From: Methanomicrobiales archaeon
GTDB taxonomy: Archaea; Halobacteriota; Methanomicrobia; Methanomicrobiales; JACTUA01
Direction: 5' to 3'
DNA: 7,956 nucleotides
Assembly: GCA_028678815.1 (NCBI GenBank)
Contig: JAJRCS010000076.1
Span: 1 to 7,956, forward strand
Positions within the stretch are counted from its first letter, which is position 1. Every line of letters starts with the position of its first letter. Positions 1 through 5,797 of the stretch are shown one piece after another. The notes below the pieces were generated by a model. It ran no database searches, had not been told where the DNA came from, and saw nothing but the letters and a program-made list of their open reading frames with translations. Made by a program: the position numbers and the translations under genes.

Positions 1-380
1 AACTTCACCGCGAGGATGGAGGCGAACTGGAGGGACTCCGCATAGATGTTCACGCCGAAGGGCAGGGTGGCAACCACGTGGAACTCGGTATAATAGGGGT
101 TCGTGACAAAGACCTGGAAGAGGATGACGATGCCCCAGATGGGGGCGATGACGGCGAGCCTTTTTGCGTACACCACCGGGGAGACCCCCGAGAGGGCCCA
201 GAGGAGGGCGAAGAAGAGGAGGAGGACGAGGCCTGCCGTGTAGACTGCCGTTGAGTACGGGACCGCCACGATGGCGATGGTGGCGGCGAAGCAGGCGAGG
301 ATCTTCACCCTCGCGTCGAGCCGGTGGAGGAGGCTGTCCCGGTAGGCCTGCCGCTCCAGGAAGAAGAGGTCCTCGATCAT
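1..380 (-). CDS. cbiQ: ECF transporter transmembrane subunit CbiQ/EcfT (cobalt or nickel), 3' end outside window
   Basis: This is the membrane coupling (T) component of an energy-coupling-factor importer for Co2+ or Ni2+. It transmits ATP hydrolysis by CbiO to the substrate-binding CbiM. Only the first 126 codons are visible. The N-terminus has the family pattern, a short acidic stretch (MIEDLFFLER) followed by HRLDARVKIL at residues 19-28, close to the LDPRVKLL pattern usual in CbiQ. Hydrophobic segments lie at about 28-42, 47-64 and 75-93. The ATG at 380 is the only start codon in frame after the cbiO stop, although the frame stays open back to that stop. The start directly abuts a predicted hairpin (381-407) whose 3' arm holds the only purine-rich stretch near the start, only 2 nt from the ATG, so the ribosome-binding arrangement is odd. 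The family call is firm; the metal is not determined. Confidence 0.93.
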   Translation of the reverse strand, partial: MIEDLFFLERQAYRDSLLHRLDARVKILACFAATIAIVAVPYSTAVYTAGLVLLLFFALLWALSGVSPVVYAKRLAVIAPIWGIVILFQVFVTNPYYTEFHVVATLPFGVNIYAESLQFASILAVK

Positions 381-407
381 GGCCTCTTCCCGGAGGGGAA
401 GACGGCC
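381..407 (-). repeat. Hairpin unit A, proximal to cbiQ (one of two tandem 27-bp copies)
   Basis: The unit is a near-perfect inverted repeat. GGCCTCTTCCC at 381-391 pairs with GGGAAGA at 396-402 and GGCC at 404-407, leaving C403 as a single bulge and GGAG (392-395) as loop. That makes 11 base pairs. In the cbiO-cbiQ transcript it ends immediately before the cbiQ ATG, and its 3' arm contains the GGGAAGAGG stretch nearest the start. It is 24/27 identical to the copy at 414-440. A role in tuning or delaying cbiQ translation, or as a processing site, is inference. Confidence 0.75.
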
Positions 408-413
408 TCCCCT

Positions 414-440
414 GGCCTTTTCCCGGAGGCGAAAACGGCC
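414..440 (-). repeat. Hairpin unit B, just after the cbiO stop (second tandem copy)
   Basis: This copy of the 27-bp hairpin unit lies 33 bp from the first. GGCCTTTTC (414-422) pairs with GAAAA (431-435) and GGCC (437-440), with C436 bulged at the same place as C403 in unit A. Of the three differences between the copies, two form a compensatory pair: C386-G401 in unit A is T419-A434 here. The third (G397 versus C430) weakens the top of the stem. In the transcript it begins 4 nt after the cbiO TGA (445-447). No U-run follows, so it does not look like a standard terminator. Confidence 0.72.
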
Positions 441-444
441 ATCT

Positions 445-1278
445 TCATTCCCGTCCCCGGTAGGCCTGGAGGAGCGCCTTCTCGGCGTCCTCGTAGGTGT
501 AGGCCATGGGCACCGGGATCCCGTTCTTCCGGAGGGACCCGATGAGCTTCGGGAGGACGGGCACGTCGAGCCGCATGGACCTGAGGAGATCGGGCTGCTC
601 GAAGATCTCCGCGACCTTCCCCTCGAGGACGAATCTCCCCTTGTGCATCACGTACACGTAGTCGGCGACCTCGGGGACCACCGAGACGTCGTGGGTGGAG
701 AAGATGACGGTCATCCCGAACTTCGAGGAGAGGGTGTTGATGAACCCCATGAGGTCATGGACGCCCTGCGGATCGAGGCCTGCCGTCGGCTCGTCCAGGA
801 CGAGGACCCCGGGCTCCATGGCGATGATCCCGGCGATGGCCACCCGCTTCTTCTCCCCCCCGCTCAGGTGGTGGGGGACCCGGTGGGCGATATCCTCGAT
901 GCCCATGATCCGGAGGGCCTCGTGGACCCGGTGGTGGATGGTCTCCTCGTCGAGGCCGAGGTTCGTCGGCCCGAAGGCCACGTCCTGCTCCACGGTGGGG
1001 GCAAAGACCTGGTCGTCGGCGTTCTGGAAGACGATCCCCACGAACTTGCGCACCTCGTGGAGGTTCTCCTTCGTGATGGGCTCCCCCCGGATGAGCACCG
1101 ATCCCGACGTGGGGCGGAAGATCCCGTTGAAGTGCTTGAAGAGGGTGCTCTTCCCCGCCCCGTTGGAGCCGATGACCGCGATCCGGGCGTTCCTGGGGGC
1201 GATGAAGTTGAGGTCCTCGAGAGCGTTCCGCTCGCCGTGGTAGGAGTAGCTCAGGTGCCGGGTCTCGATGAGGTGCAT
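445..1278 (-). CDS. cbiO: Cobalt/nickel ECF transporter ATPase CbiO (EcfA-type)
   Basis: This is the cytoplasmic ATPase that powers CbiMNQ-type uptake of Co2+ or Ni2+. All ABC motifs are intact in the 277-residue protein: Walker A GSNGAGKST at 37-45, Q-loop Gln85 in VFQNADDQ, signature LSGGE at 138-142, Walker B LVLDEP at 159-164 followed by TAGLDP, and the switch His196 in FSTHD. The QNADDQVFAPTVEQDVAFGP stretch at 85-104 is typical of the CbiO/EcfA family. Length is normal. The start at 1278 is preceded by GAAGG with a 4-nt spacer. It lies 36 nt downstream of the PDGLE-protein gene and 64 nt upstream of cbiQ. With a single ATPase gene here, a homodimer is expected. The order M-N-O-Q has O and Q swapped relative to the classic cbiMNQO order. 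Confidence 0.96.
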   Translation of the reverse strand: MHLIETRHLSYSYHGERNALEDLNFIAPRNARIAVIGSNGAGKSTLFKHFNGIFRPTSGSVLIRGEPITKENLHEVRKFVGIVFQNADDQVFAPTVEQDVAFGPTNLGLDEETIHHRVHEALRIMGIEDIAHRVPHHLSGGEKKRVAIAGIIAMEPGVLVLDEPTAGLDPQGVHDLMGFINTLSSKFGMTVIFSTHDVSVVPEVADYVYVMHKGRFVLEGKVAEIFEQPDLLRSMRLDVPVLPKLIGSLRKNGIPVPMAYTYEDAEKALLQAYRGRE

Positions 1279-1314
1279 GGTTCCTTCACAGGTTGAGGTT
1301 GCGGGAAATGAGGT

Positions 1315-1677
1315 TTATTGTTCCACCTGCTCTTCCTTCCGGCGCGAGACGGCCTTCATCGCCCGGAGAACCCCGATGACCGCGAGGAAGGCGAGGAGCG
1401 TGCCGCCGATGATGGCGAGGATGCCTCCCCAGGGGCCCAGGGTCCCCCCCAGGGAGTAGTCGGGCATGGGGGAGCTGTACGAGAAGTCCCCGGCCAGGTG
1501 GTCTTCGTCAATCCTGGCATCCCCGGGGGTATCCCCGGTGAGGGTCTTCTCTCCCTGCACGACAAGGGCCGTGCTCTCCAGCCCGTCGGGATCCGGGGAG
1601 GCGAGGAAGACCGCCGCCACCCCGATGAGGAGGGCGATGGCGATCCCTGCGATGAGAAAGCGCCGGTGGCCGCTCAT
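1315..1677 (-). CDS. PDGLE-domain CbiN/NikN-type subunit of the metal ECF transporter
   Basis: This 120-residue accessory subunit works with CbiM in metal capture. It has an N-terminal transmembrane helix (about 6-26), then the diagnostic SPDPDGLE at 28-35, an extracytoplasmic segment of roughly 55 residues rich in Asp and Gly (GDTPGDARIDEDH, 48-60), and a second helix (about 83-106) ending in a basic cytoplasmic tail (SRRKEEQVEQ). The start at 1677 is chosen because its ATG overlaps the cbiM TGA as ATGA and follows an AGGTGGTGA ribosome-binding stretch. A longer reading to 1893 would run through cbiM and is rejected. The PDGLE form of the N subunit is known from both nickel-type and cobalt-type systems, often fused to the M subunit; here it is a separate gene. 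Confidence 0.9.
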   Translation of the reverse strand: MSGHRRFLIAGIAIALLIGVAAVFLASPDPDGLESTALVVQGEKTLTGDTPGDARIDEDHLAGDFSYSSPMPDYSLGGTLGPWGGILAIIGGTLLAFLAVIGVLRAMKAVSRRKEEQVEQ

Positions 1678-2324
1678 GTCACCACCTGCTGGTCGGGCGC
1701 GGCTCCCAGCTGCAGGATGTCCGGCCTCGCGGTCATGATGAGCCGGATGGCGACCACCGTCACGAAGCCCTCGACAATCCCGATAATGGCATGGTAGAGC
1801 CCCATGGCGACGAGCCCTGCCCTGAGGGGGAAGGTCCCCGCGAAGGAGAGCTCCACGGCGCCCGCAAGGGCCGGGACCAGGCAGGCGAGCCATGCCGCGG
1901 CGAAGGCCGAGACCTCCAGGTTCCTCGTGGCCGCCATCAGGCCCCGGAAGCCGTAGAACCCCACGAAGCCCCCGATGACGCCCATGTTCAGGATGTTCAC
2001 CCCCATGGTGGTGATCCCCCCGTCACCGAAGAGGACACCCTGGACGATGAGGACGAGGGTCAGGATGAAGACGGCGGCAAAGGGCGACCCGAGGACGATG
2101 GCGGCGAGGGCACCGCCCGCGAGGTGGCCGGTGGTCCCCATCCCCACGGGGAGGTTGAAGGACTGGAGGGCGAAGATCCCTGCAGCGAGGACGGCGACGA
2201 GGGGGATCTTCTCCTCGTGCATCTCGTCCCTCGCCCACCGGAGGGAGAGGGCGATGAAGACGAGGGCGACGGCCCAGTAGGCGAGGGCCTGGCCGATGGG
2301 GAGGAAGGAGTCGGGGATATGCAT
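1674..2324 (-). CDS. cbiM: Substrate-binding membrane subunit CbiM/NikM of Co2+/Ni2+ ECF transporter
   Basis: This is the substrate-specific (S) component that binds and translocates the metal ion. The 216-residue protein begins MHIPDSFLP. An N-terminal Met-His-Ile pattern is the family hallmark, and in studied CbiM/NikM proteins His2 and the amino terminus help coordinate the metal. That fixes the start at 2324. Other family features are NLPVGMGTTGHLAGG at 57-71 (with a second conserved His) and VQGVLFGDGGITTMGVNILNMG at about 94-115. Six or seven hydrophobic segments fill the rest, and the C-terminal tail is short. It is first in the operon, behind an AT-rich promoter with direct repeats, and overlaps the next gene by 4 nt. 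Ni2+ versus Co2+ cannot be settled from sequence; methanogens need both, for hydrogenases/F430 and for corrinoids. Confidence 0.95.
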   Translation of the reverse strand: MHIPDSFLPIGQALAYWAVALVFIALSLRWARDEMHEEKIPLVAVLAAGIFALQSFNLPVGMGTTGHLAGGALAAIVLGSPFAAVFILTLVLIVQGVLFGDGGITTMGVNILNMGVIGGFVGFYGFRGLMAATRNLEVSAFAAAWLACLVPALAGAVELSFAGTFPLRAGLVAMGLYHAIIGIVEGFVTVVAIRLIMTARPDILQLGAAPDQQVVT

Positions 2325-2337
2325 GGCGCACCTGCCG

Positions 2338-2373
2338 AAAGTATTACGTAATTGTATAAAAGTATTACTAAAT
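2338..2373 (-). promoter_or_regulatory. Promoter and putative operator of the cbiM operon, with two direct repeats
   Basis: AAAGTATTAC occurs exactly twice, at 2338-2347 and 2359-2368 on the plus strand. The match extends as 13/15 to 2352 and 2373. The spacing is 21 bp, about two helical turns, so bound proteins would sit on the same face of the helix. Between them, TTTTATAC read on the minus strand (2361-2354) resembles an archaeal TATA box. The first copy also contains the 10-bp palindrome ATTACGTAAT (2343-2352). A GGTG at 2332-2329 precedes the cbiM ATG. A metal-responsive repressor is a reasonable guess, but no regulator gene is in the window. It occupies most of the 64-bp gap between the reductase gene and cbiM. 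Confidence 0.6.
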
Positions 2374-2388
2374 CATCCGAACCGGGTG

Positions 2389-3534
2389 TTATGTAATAAA
2401 GGACCGGAGCCCGCCCCGGAGGAGGATCCCGGCGGCCCGGATCACCCGGGGTCTCACCACAAGGCGCCGAAAGAGGGTGGACGGGCGGTCCATGTCCCCC
2501 GCCTCGAGGATCTCCCGCACGATCTCCGGGTCCCGAAGGGCCGAGAGGATGGCATCCAGCTCGGCGGCGGAGAGCTCCTGCCTCGCCCGGAGGACGGCCA
2601 TCCCCAGGGCGAGCTCCCTCCCGAAGTCCGCCTTCCAGAGCTCCTCGTACCTGGCAAGGTCCCGCTCCCGGAAGGAGCCCCTCCGGCAGCAGTCCGCGGC
2701 CACCGTGGCGGCGTGCCGGGCCGCGCGGACGCCGGTGTAGACCCCTCCCCCGGAGGTCGGTTTCGCCATCCCGGCCGCATCCCCGGCGACGAGGGTCCGG
2801 GGGCCGTAGGTCCGGGGGAGGACCCCGAGGGGGAGCGCCCCCGAGACGAGGTCGAGGATCCCGCCGCCGCGGGTCCCGAGGAGGCCGGCGAGCCGGGGCC
2901 GCAGGTCCCCCCCGCCGCAGAGCCCGACCCGGGCCCTCCCGTTCCCGAGGGGTATCACCCAGCCGAAGAACGTGGGGGAGGCATGGGGGTGCACCTCCAC
3001 GAGCCGGGGATCGGTCGGAAGAAGGACCTCGGCCTGGAGCCCCCCGAGCAGGCACGCCGGCCGGCCGAGGCCGAGCATCCGGGCGATGGAGGACCGGACC
3101 CCGTCCGCGGCGATGAGGAGGGAGAACCCGACCTCCTCCCTCCCCCGGACCCCCTTCGTGACGGCCGTGTTCCCCCTGAGGGAGACCACCGAGGTCTTCA
3201 GCCGGAACTCGGCCCCTGCCCTCGCGGCAGCCCCTGCCATCTCCCGGTCCAGGATCCCCCGGTCCACGACATGGGCCTTCGGGACGCCGGCATCGATGAC
3301 GAGGGGCTCCCCGGCGGAGGGGAAGAACCGGGCGCCGGTCACCGTCGCGATGACGGGCCGGGTGGAGACCCGGCACTCAGCGAAGGCGCCGAGGGAGAGG
3401 AGGCCCGCGCACTGGATCGGGTGGCCGATGGTCCCGTGCTCCTCGATGCAGAGGGTCCGGAGGCCGGCCTCTGCGCAGGCCCTCGCAGCAGCCGAGCCCG
3501 CCGGGCCTGCCCCGGCCACCACCACGTCATACAT
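2389..3534 (-). CDS. Geranylgeranyl reductase-family FAD-dependent oxidoreductase
   Basis: The 381-residue flavoprotein belongs to the family that saturates isoprenoid double bonds; in archaea members reduce geranylgeranyl chains of membrane lipids or prenyl precursors. The FAD Rossmann motif GAGPAGSAAA is at 8-17, with the adenosine-binding acidic end at about 30-32 (IEE). HPIQCAGLLS at 38-47 is the conserved Cys-containing motif of this family. DRGILDREMA (91-100) and AADGVRSS (142-149) are group-type flavin motifs. LVAGDAAGMAKPTSGGGVYTG at 248-268 is the second FAD-contacting motif, nearly invariant in these reductases. The helical C-terminus has no membrane segment. Length is near the family norm. 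It stands alone between two promoters. Methanogens usually carry several paralogues, so the exact substrate (archaeal phospholipid, menaquinone-like or polyprenyl) is open. Confidence 0.88.
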   Translation of the reverse strand: MYDVVVAGAGPAGSAAARACAEAGLRTLCIEEHGTIGHPIQCAGLLSLGAFAECRVSTRPVIATVTGARFFPSAGEPLVIDAGVPKAHVVDRGILDREMAGAAARAGAEFRLKTSVVSLRGNTAVTKGVRGREEVGFSLLIAADGVRSSIARMLGLGRPACLLGGLQAEVLLPTDPRLVEVHPHASPTFFGWVIPLGNGRARVGLCGGGDLRPRLAGLLGTRGGGILDLVSGALPLGVLPRTYGPRTLVAGDAAGMAKPTSGGGVYTGVRAARHAATVAADCCRRGSFRERDLARYEELWKADFGRELALGMAVLRARQELSAAELDAILSALRDPEIVREILEAGDMDRPSTLFRRLVVRPRVIRAAGILLRGGLRSFIT

Positions 3535-3558
3535 CCCGGATCAGTGTTGGGCCCGGGG

Positions 3559-3567
3559 TTCTTATCC
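3559..3567 (-). promoter_or_regulatory. Weak TATA-like element for the reductase gene
   Basis: GGATAAGAA read on the minus strand is the only AT-rich patch in the GC-rich gap upstream of the reductase start. Its centre is about 30 nt from the ATG, which would give a very short or absent 5' leader. The match to the archaeal TATA consensus is poor, so this is tentative. The remainder of the 99-bp divergent gap (3535-3633) shows no RNA gene or strong repeat. Confidence 0.35.
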
Positions 3568-3597
3568 CTCCCGATCCCGCGGCGGGGGTGGGGGTGC

Positions 3598-3609
3598 GAA
3601 ACCTATATC
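3598..3609 (+). promoter_or_regulatory. BRE/TATA element for the membrane protein-pth2-truD unit
   Basis: GAAACCTATATC combines a purine-rich BRE-like stretch with a TATA-like core (TATAT at 3604-3608). The core centre is 28 nt before the ATG at 3634, so transcription should begin at or just before the start codon. No Shine-Dalgarno-like sequence lies in between, which fits a leaderless mRNA. Confidence 0.6.
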
Positions 3610-3633
3610 GAGGAGCCTACATCATCATCCGGT

Positions 3634-4095
3634 ATGCAAGCTGGGGAGATTCTTGGGGGCAGCATCGCGGTATTCATCATCGTCCTCATCGGCCTCTTCG
3701 TCCTCCCCCTGGCCGAGACCCTGACGGGCCAGTCCATGCTCCTCGTCACGGTCCCGATAGCCATCGCCGCGGCCCTCTGGTTCACCCTGTCCCTCCGGAA
3801 GCTCGTCGGGGGGAAGGGGAAGGATGCCCTCCGGCTCCGGATCCAGGCCACCCGGGCGGGTATTATCTTCATCGCGGCCCTCTTCTGGTCCGTGATCCTC
3901 GTCCTCCCCTTCAGCAAAACGGTCCTCGACCTCTATATCACCCTCCCCCTGGACGCGAAGTTCCTCTTCTGGTTCGGGTTGAACAGCCTCATCGCCATCC
4001 GGGTTTATACCTCCCTCCTCGCCCACAAGCCGTCCGAGGAGGAGGAGCCGATCCTCCCCCTCGGGGGCCTGAGGGTCGTCGAGATGAAGAAGTGA
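3634..4095 (+). CDS. Uncharacterised four-helix membrane protein
   Basis: I do not recognise this 153-residue protein. It has four likely transmembrane helices at about 8-27, 33-54, 75-94 and 107-128. A basic loop between helices 2 and 3 (RKLVGGKGKDALRLRIQATR, 55-74) and a charged C-terminal tail (HKPSEEEEPILPLGG, 131-145, ending EMKK) are both expected on the cytoplasmic side. No catalytic or metal-binding motif stands out. The start at 3634 is chosen because the protein opens with a plausible first helix there and a TATA-like box lies 28 nt upstream. An open frame continues far upstream, but only antisense to the reductase gene. It probably shares a transcript with pth2 (35-nt gap) and truD. 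A role linked to translation would be guilt by association only. Confidence 0.82.
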   Translation: MQAGEILGGSIAVFIIVLIGLFVLPLAETLTGQSMLLVTVPIAIAAALWFTLSLRKLVGGKGKDALRLRIQATRAGIIFIAALFWSVILVLPFSKTVLDLYITLPLDAKFLFWFGLNSLIAIRVYTSLLAHKPSEEEEPILPLGGLRVVEMKK

Positions 4096-4130
4096 GGCGC
4101 CACGGTGAGTCACGGTGCGGAGCCCGGTGC

Positions 4131-4499
4131 ATGACGTCTCCTGGCGAGAAGGAATTCCGGTGGAAGCAGTGCCTCGTGATCCGGGGGGATATCCGGATGA
4201 GCTGCGGCAAGATCTCGGCCCAGGCCGCCCACGCGGCGGTGGCGGCCTTCCAGCGGTGCGACCGGGAGACGAGGGACCGGTGGCTCTCCGAGGGGCAGAA
4301 GAAGGTCGTCCTGAAGGTGAAGGACGAGCGGACCCTCCTTGAGCTGAAGACCATCGCGGAGGCCCGGGGGATCGCGGCGGCCCTCATCCAGGACGCGGGG
4401 CTCACCGAGCTCCCGCCGGGGACCACCACCGCCCTCGGCCTCGGCCCGGCCCGGGCCGAGGAGATGGACCGGATCACCTCCGATCTCCCCCTCCTATGA
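4131..4499 (+). CDS. pth2: Peptidyl-tRNA hydrolase, archaeal/eukaryotic type (Pth2)
   Basis: Pth2 releases peptides from peptidyl-tRNAs that drop off ribosomes, recycling the tRNA. The 122-residue protein matches the family closely. WKQCLVIRGDIRMSCGKISA at 11-30 leads into QAAHAAVAAF at 31-40; Lys27 and His34 lie in the conserved GK-x-x-x-Q-x-x-HA block. IQDAGLTELPPGTTTALGLG at 86-105 has the conserved Asp88, the threonines and the GPA segment (105-107) that line the active site. The ATG at 4131 is the only in-frame start after the preceding gene; GGTG/GGTGA stretches upstream may serve as ribosome-binding sites. Its TGA overlaps the truD ATG by 4 nt, suggesting translational coupling. Confidence 0.96.
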   Translation: MTSPGEKEFRWKQCLVIRGDIRMSCGKISAQAAHAAVAAFQRCDRETRDRWLSEGQKKVVLKVKDERTLLELKTIAEARGIAAALIQDAGLTELPPGTTTALGLGPARAEEMDRITSDLPLL

Positions 4500-5797
4500 G
4501 GGAATCCCCCTGGCCCCTGGAGAGGGCCCTCGGGATGTCATGGTACGCCACGGAGACCCCGGGGATCGGGGGGTTCCTCAGGCGGGAACCCGGGGACTTC
4601 GTGGTGGAGGAGGAGCCGGCCGGTCCCTGGGGCGATACCGGCCCGTACCTCGTGCTCAGGCTCACGAAGCGGAACTGGGAGCAGCAGCGCCTCGTGAAGG
4701 AGCTCGCCCGGGCCCTCGGGATCAGCCACCGGAGGATCTCCTGGGCAGGCACCAAGGACCGGAGGGCGGTGACCACCCAGTTCATCACCATCCATGGCCT
4801 GGAGCCCGGGGCGGTGGAGAGGATCTCCCTCCCCGATGTCAGCCTGGAGCTGGTCGGCCGGTCCCCCCATGCCATCGCCCTCGGGGAACTCCGGGGGAAC
4901 CGGTTCGGGATCCGGATCCGGGACTGCGACCCGGAGGATCTCGATGGCCGTGTCGCGGTGGTTGCCCGGGCAGGGGCGGCGGGAATCTCGAACCCGAGGT
5001 TCCCAGCCTCGGGTTTCCCGAACTATTACGGGATCCAGCGGTTCGGGGTCATCCGGCCCATCACCCACGTCGTGGGCGAGCGGATCCTCAGGGGCGACCT
5101 GGAGGGGGCCGTGATGGCGTACATCGGCGCACCCTTCCCGGCCGAACCCGAGGAGATACGGGGCGCGAGGGAGGCCTTCTCCCGGGACCGGGACGTGAAG
5201 GAGGCGCTCCGCAGGTTCCCCGTCCGGTTCACCTTCGAGCGGGCGATGCTCCACCACCTGGATGCCCGGCCCGGGGATTCCGCCGGTGCGCTCCGGGCCC
5301 TGCCCCCGCGGCTCCTCTCGATGTTCGTCTCGGCCTTCCAGTCCTTCCTCTTCAACACCCTCCTCTCCGGGAGGTGCGCCCGGGGGATTCCCCTGGGCGA
5401 GCCCGCGCCGGGCGACCGGCTCATCTTTGCCGACGGGCGGGAGGACCTGGTGACCGCCGGGAACCTCGGTGCCGCGGCCCTCCAGGTCAGCCGGGGACGG
5501 GCAGGGATCGGCCTCTTCGTGCCGGGCTCCGTCGCCCGGCCGGCCGGGGGGCAGGGCGGGGACCCGGCATGGCAGCTCCTCGGGGAACTCGGGATCTCGC
5601 CGGGCGACTTCGCGGCGGCCTCGAGGCTCGTCTCGGCCTCCTATGCAGGGGTGACACGCCCCGTTGCCCTCACGGCCGGGATCGAGAGCAGCACCACCGG
5701 GAGCGATGTCATCCTCGGTTTCTTCCTCGGCCCGGGTCAGTACGCCACCACGGTCTGCCGGGAGTTCATGAAGGCTGACCCGGTGCAGATGATCTGA
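4496..5797 (+). CDS. truD: tRNA pseudouridine synthase TruD, archaeal type
   Basis: TruD isomerises a uridine to pseudouridine in tRNA (position 13 in the family's known members). The catalytic Asp88 sits in WAGTKDRRAVTTQ (83-95). NYYGIQRFG (176-184) and SAFQSFLFN (279-287) are other family signatures, and FFLGPGQYATTVCREFMK (409-426) is the typical C-terminal block. Residues about 160-385 correspond to the TRUD insertion domain. The start at 4496 is preferred over Met14 because archaeal relatives commonly keep the Ser-Pro-x-x-Glu-x-x-x-Gly-Met lead-in seen here, and because ATGA overlaps the pth2 stop. No Shine-Dalgarno sequence is visible, so translation is probably coupled. The 433-residue length is normal. 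The last 32 bp overlap the 3' end of sppA on the other strand. Confidence 0.96.
   Translation: MRESPWPLERALGMSWYATETPGIGGFLRREPGDFVVEEEPAGPWGDTGPYLVLRLTKRNWEQQRLVKELARALGISHRRISWAGTKDRRAVTTQFITIHGLEPGAVERISLPDVSLELVGRSPHAIALGELRGNRFGIRIRDCDPEDLDGRVAVVARAGAAGISNPRFPASGFPNYYGIQRFGVIRPITHVVGERILRGDLEGAVMAYIGAPFPAEPEEIRGAREAFSRDRDVKEALRRFPVRFTFERAMLHHLDARPGDSAGALRALPPRLLSMFVSAFQSFLFNTLLSGRCARGIPLGEPAPGDRLIFADGREDLVTAGNLGAAALQVSRGRAGIGLFVPGSVARPAGGQGGDPAWQLLGELGISPGDFAAASRLVSASYAGVTRPVALTAGIESSTTGSDVILGFFLGPGQYATTVCREFMKADPVQMI

Noticed and set aside
381..440. The hairpins as a transcription terminator or a minimal CRISPR array
   Set aside because: No T-run follows the stems on either strand. There are only two repeat units with a 6-bp separation, far short of a CRISPR spacer, and they lie inside an operon.
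381..444. An N-terminal extension of CbiQ, or a cbiO-cbiQ fusion broken by a frameshift
   Set aside because: The cbiQ frame is open across the gap but has no start codon there, and the extra residues would simply encode the repeats. CbiO ends at a normal length and CbiQ starts with its usual N-terminus.
379..1296. A 305-codon plus-strand frame antisense to cbiO
   Set aside because: It mirrors an intact CbiO ATPase and has the Asp/Glu/Val/Pro-rich composition typical of an antisense shadow.
2338..2373. A canonical NikR operator in front of cbiM
   Set aside because: The sequence shows direct repeats rather than a clear long inverted repeat, and no NikR gene is in view, so naming the regulator would be unsupported.
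2060..3376. A 438-codon minus-strand frame overlapping the reductase and cbiM genes
   Set aside because: Composition is almost all Pro, Arg, Gly and Ser with no motif; it is an alternative frame of two real genes.
2296..4095. A 599-codon plus-strand open frame running antisense through the reductase gene and into the membrane-protein gene
   Set aside because: Only its last 153 codons look like protein. The upstream part is Pro/Gly/Glu/Arg-rich, the usual shadow of a GC-rich gene on the opposite strand, while the minus-strand reductase has clear motifs.
4540..5778. A 412-codon plus-strand frame inside truD
   Set aside because: It is the shifted frame of truD, low in complexity and with no recognisable domain.
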